Shown here: in pieces, positions 38,001 through 50,000 of the stretch
Layout of the letters: each line of letters starts with the position of its first letter
Position numbering within the stretch: position 1 is the stretch's first letter
NCBI RefSeq assembly: GCF_963675165.1
Contig: NC_087389.1
Span: 5,306,120 to 5,370,119 of the forward strand
Origin: Halichondria panicea
Taxonomy: Eukaryota; Porifera; Demospongiae; Suberitida; Halichondriidae
DNA: 64,000 nucleotides
Direction: 5' to 3'
The notes under the pieces: model-generated
Database searches by the model: none
Told to the model about the DNA's origin: nothing
Seen by the model: only the letters and a program-made list of their open reading frames with translations
Translations under genes and position numbers: made by a program

Positions 38001-41000
38001 GGTTCATTTATTCTCATGCATGCGTATGGGGATGTAGCAAGCAAGTGCACAACTATGAGATAAAGAGGCGGATCGGTCAAATAAACTACAGTGCTGAACA
38101 AATAGTTCAACATAAATAAAAGTGTGCATATAGCTTTCAAAAAGTACCACGATTATAATATTTTTTCAACATCACAAACTTGTGTCACAGCTAATATATA
38201 CACCACAGACAAGAGCAATACACACATTCGCTGAAGTCTATTGGAGTTGAGGAAATTGTGTGGTCATTTATGGCTTCATTAATGCATACATGTATGCCTG
38301 GGACTTCTCATGAAACTGTTAGCTGGTTGGAGCTTATCGCCTCTAAAACATACAGACATAGAAGCACTTTTTAACAAGGAATCCAATGGTATATGACAAT
38401 TGGAATTTCAGTGAAATATGGAAGTTATGACAATAATTATTATGAAGGTCAACACAAAGAGACAGTGATATTCATAAGCATTCCAGGAAAGCAACATAAA
38501 AGGACAAAAGGTCAAACTGTTCATGCATCACATGATTTCCAAGAGCTAAAATCAAAACAATGGCAGAGAGTGCAGTGGTAGAAGAGCTGAAATGTTCTAT
38601 TTGCTTGTACAATTTCAAGAATCCCAAAGTGTTGCCGTGTTGTCACAGCTTCTGTCTCCATTGTCTAGAGGGAGCTCACGAGATAAACAAAGACAAGAAA
38701 AGCCTAACCTGTCCTCAGTGCAATGCTCCACATCAGGTAGAAACTATTAGCTATGTATACAAACTAACTAAGTATCTTACGTACATGTACTGACAAAGAT
38801 TAACTATACGGTCGGCTGGCTTTTATTACAGGTTCCTACCAATGGTCCCTGTGGTTTCCTCGATGACTACACTCTTGTTAATCAGAAACAAGCTGCTACA
38901 ACCACACCAGTTTGTGAGCAATGTGATATAGCAACAAACCAGTGGCGTACTGCCACACCTGCTCAGACTACCTGTGTGAAGAATGTTTAAAAGCTCACAA
39001 AAAAGTAAAAGCTCTTCGAGATCACAAGACAGTCACTATCACTCCAGGGAAGGCTCTTGATATCGAGCCCCAGTCAAAGAAGAGCTATTTGTGCAGTGTT
39101 CATCCCGAAGAACCACTAAAGCTTTACTGCAAGAGTTGTAAGAGCTTGGCCTGCCTCCTGTGCTTTGTGGGGCTACACAACGGCCATGACATTGGAAGCA
39201 TTGATGGCAAAACAAGACAAAAAGTGGAACAAAGTATCAACAATCTGGTGAAAGAAACAGATTCGAAATTGATAGAATTCGAAGACAACTTGAAATACGT
39301 TTCTACCCTTGAAAAAGAAAAAACAAAAGCTCACATTCCACTCAAAGCCCAAGTTGATAAGAAGGTTAATTTTCTCATCCAACAACTTGAAGCAAGGCGT
39401 AAGGAACTACACAAGGAGATTGACGATGCTTGTACGAAAGACCTCAAAGAATTGTGGGCACAGAAAGAATACCACGAGACAGCCATTACGAGCATGGAGG
39501 GTGCTCTGAGCTTTGCCAGAAGAGCTCTAGCCTGCAAGGAAGACGCGGAACTACTGGCCCTCTGTGCACAAGTCACCTCCAGACTGAAAGAGCTGAGTCA
39601 GCTAAAATGGGACAGTCAAGCCACAGAGAAAATCGAAATGACAACCCTTGAATTCAAAGAAACTAACGAGCAAACATACATGTATGCACATCCTGTAGTG
39701 GTTCGTTTAAAAAAGGGGGAAGTACCATCCAGTTTTAAACTTGTTGGGGAGTTACGATCAACAGCTGCTAGGCCAACCATACAAATCACCACCGATAAAC
39801 AAGAATATCGTGTCCTATATCCTTTAGGTGAAGACGCTCGCATTCAAGTTACAGCAAGAGTGAAAATTAATGGAAAGAATGCTCTAAACAACACAAAAAT
39901 AACTATTTCAGCCACTGATTCACGTAAAGGTTACCCAGCATCTTACTACGGTGCTGAACAATTTGATTTTCAAGAAAATGCTGAACCCAATAGTTGGACA
40001 GTCAAGTTCAATCCTAAAACTGAAAAGAAGTACAGAATTGTAATTCTAGCATGTGGGAAATATGGAGACACAATTCTGGAAGGCAGTACTGAACATATCG
40101 TTCAGGTAGAGAGAGTCAAAAGTGAACCACACGTGTATCCAGATTTTGTCAAAAGAAAAATTAGATTGTAATTGACACAGTCATGTAGTTATAAGTTATG
40201 TACATACTGTGCACATGACTGTAATGATCTCTTAAAACGTACAATTTATTAAGTGCGTGTAACCATGCATACGAAATGCAGATCATATTTTACACTGTAT
40301 ACAAGGCCCACAACAACAATCTACGTTTATCAACCTACATTTAAATCATCAATTTAGTGAATATCGCATGTAGAGCTACGTACTTACATTGTAAAGCCTC
40401 GAGCAAACATACAGACCATTAAATCTATTCGTGATGAGTTTGGCCCTCATAATGTTGTCATTCTGACTTTAGTTACCGTATAGCGCGATATTTTTGAGGC
40501 ACTTATATTTCGTGGATTGGCCTCTAAAAGCATTCGTTGCACAATGTTCGCGGAATGACTGCTTACCAGAAACCACGCCTTTAAATCTTTACACGTTATA
40601 GCAGATAATTCTAATTAAAGAACAATTTTCGTGGACTTAGTTTTCGTGTAGGATTGCTAACCCACGAAATCCGCGAAAATTTCGCGCTATACGGTATAAC
40701 TAAAGTCAGCACTTTCCATGTGCAACCACATAACACAATTAATCGGTTTTATTTGAGGCCTATACAATCCCTTATTGAAATTGTGGCGTATAATCAAGGA
40801 ATTATTTGAGACGCATAAAATAATGTCGCATTATGTTTTCGGAATCTTAAAATTGGCCAAAACACACCTAATTTTATGACTGAATGACATTGGTGGGCGG
40901 GTCTAGCCACAGTTTATGGCTTCTAGAATGCTAAAACAATTTGTACTAAGAACATAATTATGTGTACCGTATATGCTTTGATCAGAATTCTCAGTAGGGT

Positions 41001-44000
41001 GTGGCTATGAGTCTAGAAGGGTGTGGCTACACAATTAATGTAAAAAGAAGACAAGAAGACATGCATATGTAGTTCAGGGTACACATGCAGTTTCATAAAA
41101 CAGCAAGCCACTAATTAGTGATAGATACAGCCACACCACACTACAGACAGACAAAATGCAATTAGTACCACACATTAGGCAACATCACATGTCAGATTTC
41201 TTAGAAGAGCTATTAAAAATGGCAGAGAGTGCAGTGAAAGAAGAGCTCATTTGCTTGGACAACTTTAACAATCCCAAAGTGTTGCCCTGTTGTCACAGCT
41301 TCTGTCTCCATTGTCTGAAGGGAGCTCACGAGAGAACCAAAAACAAGAATGGCCTAACCTGTGCTGAATGCAAAGCTAAACATCAGGTACATGTAGAAAC
41401 AATTCTACATAGCTTACAAGACATGTTTTTTAAATTTGTATTAACAAACTAGCTAACAGGTATCCATAATTATTTGAACACTTTATTACAGGTTCCTACC
41501 AATGGTCCCCGTGGTTTCCCAGACAATTACACCCTTGCCAATCAGAAATGTAACCCTGCTACAACCACACCAGTTTGTGAGCAATGTGATGATAGCAACA
41601 AACCAGTGGCGTACTGCCACACCTGCTCAGACTACCTGTGTGATGAGTGCTTGAAAGCTCACAGAAGAGTAAAAGCTGTTCGAGATCACAAGACAGTCAA
41701 TATCACTCCTGGAAATGCTCTTGATATCGAGCCCCAAGCAAACAAGAGCTATTCGTGCAGTGTTCATCACGAAAAACCACTAGAGCTTTACTGCAAGGAT
41801 TGTAAGAGCTTGGCCTGCCTCCTGTGTCTTGCGGGGCTACACAACCGTCATGACATTGGAAGCATCGATGGTAAAGCAAGACAAGAAGTGGAAGAAACCA
41901 CCAAAGACCTAGTAAAAAAAACAGATTCGAAATTGACAGAATTCAAATACACTTTGAAATATGTTTCTGCAGTTGAAAAGGAAAAAGCAGAAGCTCCCAT
42001 TCCACTCAAAGCTCAAGTCGATAAGAAAGTTGATGGTCTCATCCAACAACTTGAAGCAAGGCGTAAAGAACTACACAAGGAGATAGACGATGCTTGTACG
42101 AAGGACCTCAAAGAATTGTGGGCACAGAAAGAATATCACAAGAGAGCCATTACGAGCATGGAGGGTGCTCTGAGCTTTGCCAGAAGAGCTCTAGCCTGCA
42201 AGGAAGACACAGAACTACTGGCCCTTTGTGCACAAGTCACTATCAAAATGGAAATGCTGAGTCAGCTAAAATCGGACAGTCAAAATACAGAGAAAATCGA
42301 AATGAAAAACGTCAAATTCAAAGAAACTAATGAACAGGAAACTGATACGGTTGGGGATATACATGTACAAACGTTTACGCCAGATATAAAAATTAGGACC
42401 ACAGAGCTACAAAAACGCGTTCCATTTTCTGAGGGTTGTAGTATTTCCTTTCAAGTAACGGCAGCAGTGAATTTTAAATGTAAAACTCCTAAGCTAACTG
42501 CTTCAGCAACATATACAGCCCTGTACTATGACTATGAATACGGTCAAGACACATATAAATGTATAACTGAAGAAAATGCTACAGCAAACAGTTGGACGGT
42601 CAAGTTCACTCCTAAAGAAACAAATACTTACACGATTACACTTCAAGTCAAAGGGCAGTATGGAGCCACATACCTACGCAAAACTTTGGACTACCAGATC
42701 GAAGTACATGTACATTATAGTGCACTAGAGGAGGAGCAAATGGAAGTACATGAGAATAAATTGAGTTGGTAGAACTGCATCATACAATAATTACATGACA
42801 ATGTTTTGGTTACATAAATGTATAAGATCGCATGTTCTAAGTGTAACTATAATGAATGAAGCACATGTGGTGCAAAATTCCTTGGTCTAGGTTCATTTAT
42901 TCTCATGCATGCGTATGGGGATGTAGCAAGCAAGTGCACAACTATGAGATAAAGAGGCGGATCGGTCAAATAAACTACAGTGCTGAACAAATAGTTCAAC
43001 ATAAATAAAAGTGTGCATATAGTTTTCAAAAAGTACCACGATTATAACATTTGTTCATTACGATTCAGCATCACAAACTTGTGTCACAGCTAATATATAC
43101 ACCACAGACAAGAACAATACACACATTTGCTAAAGTTTATTGGAGTGGAGGAAATTGTGTGGTCATTTATGGCTTCATTAATGCATACATGTATGCCTGA
43201 CAGAGACTTCTTGAAACTGTTAGTTGGTTGGAGCTTATCACCTCTAAAACATACAGACATTGAAGCACTTTTTAACAAGGAATCCAATGGGAATATGACA
43301 ATTTAAATTTCAGTGAAGTATGGAAGTTATGACAATATTATGAAGGTCAACACAAATAGACTTTAGTAAGCATTCCAGGAAAGCAACACAAAAGGACAAA
43401 AGGTCAAACTGTTCATGCATCACATGATTTCCAAGAGCTAAAATCAAAACAATGGCAGAGAGTGCAGTGGTAGAAGAGCTGAAATGTTCTATTTGCTTGT
43501 ACAATTTCAAGAATCCCAAAGTGTTGCCGTGTTGTCACAGCTTCTGTCTCCATTGTCTGGAGGGAGCTCACAAGAGAAACAAAGACAAGAAAAGCCTAAC
43601 CTGTCCTCAGTGCAAGGCTAATCATCAGGTAGTATAATTATAAGACCTGTTTAAAATGTTTGTAAAGATTGTATACACTAACTAGTATCCCTACGTATAT
43701 GTACTGACAACTAACTATATAAAAGTTGTTTTAAATTCTATTAATTTTATGTACAGGTTCCTACCAATGGTCCCCGCGGTTTCCCCGATGATTACACTAT
43801 TGCTAATCAGAAACAAGCCCCAACAACCACACCAGTTTGTGAGCAATGTGATGATAGCAACAAACCAGTGGCGTACTGCCACACCTGCTCAGACTACCTG
43901 TGTGAAGAGTGTTTGAAAGCTCACAAAAGAGTAAAAGCTATTCGACGAGATCACAAGACAGTAAATATCACTCCTGGAAAGGATATCGAGCCCCAGGCAA

Positions 44001-47000
44001 AGAAGAGCTATTTGTGCAGTGTTCACCCTGAAGAACCATTAAAGCTTTACTGCAAGAGTTGTAAGAGCTTGGCCTGCCTCCTGTGCTTTGTGGGGCTTCA
44101 CAACGGCCATGACATTGGAAGCATCGATGGCAAAACAAGACAAGAAGTAGAACAAATCATCAACAATCTAGTGAAAGATATCGATTTAAAATTGAAAGAA
44201 TTCGAAGATGATTTGAAATATGTTTCTGCTGTTGAAAAAGAGAAAGCAGAAGTTTCAACTCCACTCAAAGCTCAAGTTGATAAGAAGGTTGATATTCTCA
44301 TCCAACAACTTGAAGCAAGGCGTAAAAAGCTACACAAGGAGATTGACGATGCTTGTACGAAAGACCTCAAAGAATTGTGGGCACAGAAAGAATATCACGA
44401 GACAGCCATTACGAGCATGGAGGGTGCTCTGAGCTTTGCCAGAAGAGCTCTAGCCTGCAAGGAAGACACGGAACTACTGGCCCTCTGTGCACAAGTCACC
44501 TCCAGACTGGAAGAGCTGAGTCAGCTAAAATGGGATAGTCAGTCGACAGTGAAAATCGAAATGACAACTGTTGAATTCAAAGAAGCGAACGAACAAACAT
44601 ATGCACAGCCTCTCGTGGTTAGTCCAAAAAAGGTGGAAACAGATACGACAGTTGGAGAGATACAAACTTCTACACCAGATATACAAATTACAGTGACAGG
44701 GCTAGGTAAGCATGCTCCATTTTCTTACTTGCCTGATTATAGTATTACGTTTCAAGTAACGGCAGTAGTGAATTTTAAGTGGAAATGGAAACCTCCTAAA
44801 CTAACCGCTTCAGCAACTTATACATCCCAGAACTGCTATGAACGTGATCAAATTACAACAGAAGAAAATGCTACAGTAAACAGTTGGACAGTGAAGTTTA
44901 CTCCTACGCAACCAAGTGTCTACCTGATTACATTTGAAGTCAATGGGGATTATGCAGGCATAGACCTACACAAAGCTTATGACTATCGCATCGAACTGTA
45001 TTATAAACCAACAAGAAGAAAAACTCCGAGAATTTAAGTTATTGGAATTAGAACTGCATCATATACACTGGTCATAATTATACATGTATCAGATTGTGTA
45101 GTAAGGATTGTAATGTATGGCGCAAAATGCCTTGGTCTAAGAAAAATTTATTCTAGGAATGACAAATCTCATGCATGCATATGGGGGGTGTAGCACACAA
45201 GTCATTTGTATGACTATGAGAGGTGGATTTGTACAGAGGTCAAATTTCACAATTAGTTACTAGTAGCCCAGAATCCAGCAATCTGATTGGTCAGTACAGG
45301 GTTTATATTTCCCATATTAACCTGTAAATTCTCATATAAACCTGTAATTTTCATGTTCACAACAACCATTCATTATTAATTTTTGTGTTTTTCAAACATG
45401 TGTTTTGTATAATTATTGTATTATAAAAAACAATGAGAAGTAACTGTTTTGTTTTGGTAATGACAAAAAATTATAATGTTCAGTCGCTGTTAATACGTTG
45501 GTTGTTGGATGTAGGCATATAGAGAGATCGATGGTATAACGTTGCAGGCACTAAAGTTAAAGTTTGGAGGCATAAATTGACAGCAGTTGGTTTGTGAGTT
45601 TTGTTGCACTGCCATCTGTGAGTGATTAGTGTGTGCCAGTATATATGTTAATTGGCTTTACGTTGAGGATGTCTGAAACTGACTTCTTTTGACACTCAGA
45701 AGTTCTCTTGTAGCTGCGAACTCCTTCCAAGCTTCGGTGTCCAGTTGTTTCCATTATCATTTGTTCGTCCACTCCAGCGTTGTAGAGTCTAGTAGCAGCA
45801 GTTGCACGGAGTATGTATTAGAGGTTCAGCCTTCTTTTGTGACCCTAGTCCAGCTCTCTGCAAGCGCTTCATTTCGGAGTCTAGGCACACTCGAAAGTCA
45901 GCAAAACAAGCATCCTTGAACAGGTCAATCCCGGGATTTCCATTCTAATTATTCACCTTATGCAGATATCACTATCCAAACTGTACACTGCACCTGCCGT
46001 GATAAGAGGCCTGCAGACACTTTGCTTCATTCGCTTTGAGTTAGGTAGAGAAGATTGTGCAGGTTCTGTTGGCTTGTCCAGCTCCTCCTCCTTTCTTTGT
46101 TCTGTAGAAAGAGTAGCCAGCTCCGCCTCCACATTTAGAGGGCGGGGTCTATGGGCTCGGTCATTATTATGCCGAGTACTTCTTCAGAAAAGAGCTTGTC
46201 TAGGCCTAGGTCTTCGTCCGCGTCCATTCTTTAGGTTAGTTTTTGAAATGAACCTAGCAACTAAACTCGTTAGATACTGTTTAGTCGGTATCTATGGGAA
46301 TTATAAGCCCGCAGGCACTCGTAGTACCCTCGCTTCGCTCGGGATACTACAGCAGGCCTTTGGGCTTATAATTCCCATAGATACCTCCTAAACAGTATCT
46401 AACTATTAATAAACTACTGTAACAGTGCTGAACAAATATAAATAATTACATGAAAAATGTAGAGCACTCGGAACTACATGAACCTACTAGCTATTAAATG
46501 ATTATGAAGAAACTAGAGGAGGAGTGATATAATGCGCATGTAGTGATGTATGACTGAGCTGTCTAGCACAGCAACTCAGGAGCAGTAGAAACTAAACCAG
46601 ACTGGGAGGCATGCTGAAAGATTTGAGAACAGAGTTTAGTGCATGGTACATGAGACATGCACTGTGGCTATGATTACAGTGAAGAAGCCTGGAGTCTTAG
46701 AGTAGTATGGTCTTGGTGCTACGATCCAGAGCCAGCAAAGAAGCCTCCCGAAACAACAAACCAGTCACAATTCTAGCTTTCTACTCTAGTGATCCTTTTC
46801 CATTGTTATTGGTACAGGATCACTTCAGCTGTAAATACGTAATAGGCCTACCTCGAATAAAAGCCGGGGTGTATATAGCCAGAGTGTTAGTTCAGCTTCT
46901 TAGCTTTTATTCGACAACAAAGCTTTAATTAACATCAAAATCTGCCACTATTATGTAATGTGCTATTGAAAATTTTACACAACTGCTTACACCATAATTA

Positions 47001-50000
47001 TGTCATCACAATACAGACCTAAAAATTATCATGTGACTACCGTATATATGCTCGATCAGAGGCCGTGGCTACTGAATGTTTCATTTTGCTGGCAAAGGAG
47101 GTTATTCTTTGAGAGAGGCATTTATTGGGCCTACTAACACCCCAGCAAATTCAACCACCTTTAGTTTGAATTCAGGTTGCACATAAAAACTTATTTTCAC
47201 CTGTAACAACTCAAACTCTGCTATGAGAGAGTCTTTCAAAAGCACTAACAAACAGCTACCGTAGATACCAGTATCAATATGGCTGCCCACATGCAGGCCA
47301 ATAAAGTGTTGGTGTTTGCAGAGTGGGGCTATGGGTTTAGAAGGGCTATCAGTATGGGTTCAGGGGATACTTAATAAATAATAGTGAACATAATTATTAT
47401 ATTAGTAAGGGCCACTTCTACATGTATATAAGATTGCACTGTGCATGCCTGCATGGGCTGTATGCTAATATTCTGACCAATGAGATCAATTAGTGGTGAC
47501 GTAAGTGTGGTATAGGAGTATACATGCAGCCACTAGCAGTACCGATATTTCCAAGTACATTGTACTCCACAACAAAGGCCATTATAGGCAACCCATTATA
47601 TAAGACACAAAAGGTCAATATCACATGATTTCAAAGAATAGCTAAACGACGAAAATGGCAGAGAGTGCAGTAAAAGAAAAGCTGAAATGTTCCATTTGCT
47701 TAGATAACTTCAAGAATCCCAAAGTGTTGCCGTGTTGTCACAGCTTCTGTCTCCATTGTCTGGAAGGAGCTCATGAGAGAAACAAAGACAAGAAAAGCCT
47801 AACCTGTCCTCAGTGCAAAGCTAAACATCAGATAGAAACAAACTAACAGATATAATGAGTCGTTAATAAAAATTATATGTTTGTATCCTGTTTCTTAACT
47901 GGTATCCGTACGACATGCACTGCTAAGACAACATTCCATTACAGGTTCCTACCAGTGGTCTCCATGGTTCCACTGATGATTACACACTTGCTAATCAGAA
48001 TCAAGCTGCTACAACCACACCAGTTTGTGAGCAATGTGATGATAGCAACAAACCAGTGGCGTACTGCCACACCTGCTCAGACTACCTGTGTGAAGAGTGC
48101 TTGATAGCTCACAAGAGACTTAAGGCTTATCGAGATCACAAGACAGTCAATATCACTCCTGGGAAGGCTCTTGATTTCAAGCCCCGGTCAAAGAAGAACT
48201 ATTCGTGTAGTGTTCACCCTGAAGAACCGCTAAAGCTTTACTGCAAGAGTTGTAAAAGCTTGGCCTGCCTCCTGTGCTTTGTGGGGCTACACAACGGCCA
48301 TGACATTGGAAGCATTGATGGTAAAACAAGACAACAAGTGGAAAAAACTATCAACAATCTTGTGAAAGAAACAGATTCAAAATTGAGGGAATATAAAGAC
48401 AGCTTGAAATATGTTACTACCCTTGAAAAGGAAAAGATAGAAGCTCCCATTCCACTTAAAGCTCAAGTTGATAAGAAGGTTGATTTTCTCATCCAACAAC
48501 TTGAAGCAAGGCGTAAAGAACTACACAAGGAGATTGACGATGCTTGTACGAAAGACCTCAAAGAATTGTGGGCACAGAAAGAATACCACGAGACAGCCAT
48601 TACGAGCATGGAAGGTGCTCTGAGCTTTGCCAGAAGAGCTCTAGCCTGCAAGGAAGACACGGAACTACTGGCCCTCTGTGCACAAGTCACCTCCAGACTG
48701 AAAGAGCTGAGTCAGCTAGAATGGGATAGTCGGTCCACAAATAAAATCGAAATGAAAACCCTTGAATTTAAACAACCTCAGAGGAAGAGGGGAACAGATA
48801 CGACAGTTGGAGATATACAAATAGCAACTCCTACGCCTAATATAATTATCACCACAGAGCTACAGAATCGTGTTCCATATTCTCATGGTTGTAGTATTAC
48901 GTTTCAAGTAACAGCAGTAATGAACTATAAATGGAAACCTCCTAAACTAACTGCTTCAGCAACTTATGCACAAGAAGACAAATATGATCGAAGGATATAT
49001 TATGAATGTATAACTGAGGAAAATGCTACAGCAAACAGTTGGACAGTTAAGTTCACTCCTAAACTATCAACTACTTACACAATTACATTTCAAATCAATG
49101 GTGACTATGGAGGCATAGAGCTACACAAAGCCTCTGAATACCGTATCGAAGTATGTAGTATCCCTAGGTGAAACGTCAGACTACCACTCTATGGAATTAG
49201 AAACTAGAACTGCATCATCATATACAGTAACAAAGTTTTGCTTTCTAAACATAATCTACTACTTAACGTTGCTTATGGAAAACTGCACATCACTGTACAC
49301 CATATAATGTCATGACTGAAAGAACAGTGACCTAATTGCATACTGTAGTCCTGGATTGTACGTATACAAAATAATGCACTGTTAGTATAATCAAGAGTTC
49401 ATGAACTCTTGGTATAATTATTGTACATGTAATAAAGACACAAATTGCTTTACACAAAGACACTTACATGTGATAGTACTTCAATTGAACACCTTGAGCC
49501 AACGTTGAGTATGGACGTTGCATTACAATACACAGAGAATACACTTATATTATATAGAGTAACTGTACTCATAATTATAAAATTATATGTACAGTACCCA
49601 AGAGTACAGCACACATAATGTATGATTGTACTGTTCACCTTTTATTGTACATAATTATTACGAACATACAACTCAATGTTACTTATGGAAAACTGTGCAC
49701 AGCACATACACTATAATGTCATGGCTGAAATTACAGCAACCAAATACTAAACGAGGTTTGTTAAAGACTGAAGGTTAACATGAAGTCAAATAATTGCATA
49801 TCCATTCCTTGGGCACATCGTACATCACACATGTACTTAAATAAGAAACAAATTAAAATTCTACAAAAGCACCTGATCGTACTTTAACCATCAATTAAAG
49901 AACACTGTGAGCCAACGTTAAGTATAATATACACAGAGATTAGAGAATAACGTATAATTATTGTAGAGAAACTGTACGCACATTGGCTAAGAAAAAAAAT

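Larger units (their letters stand above)
36141..38680 (+). repeat. tandem segmental duplication, left copy
   Basis: The block from the upstream region of TRIM-9 to the middle of TRIM-10 exon 1 is repeated at about 41024-43572, an offset of about 4.89 kb in the same orientation. Start codons are offset 4887 bp (36332/41219) and 4892 bp (38560/43452). Confidence 0.85.
41024..43572 (+). repeat. tandem segmental duplication, right copy
   Basis: Partner of the 36141-38680 block; it contains TRIM-11 and the 5' end of TRIM-12. Downstream of about 43572 the sequences of TRIM-10 and TRIM-12 diverge, so the duplication ends or was overwritten inside exon 1. Confidence 0.85.

Noticed and set aside
45960-46391. 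143-codon open frame on the plus strand
   Set aside because: Serine/leucine-rich with no recognisable domain, and it runs into the 46.3-kb hairpin; no splice or start support.
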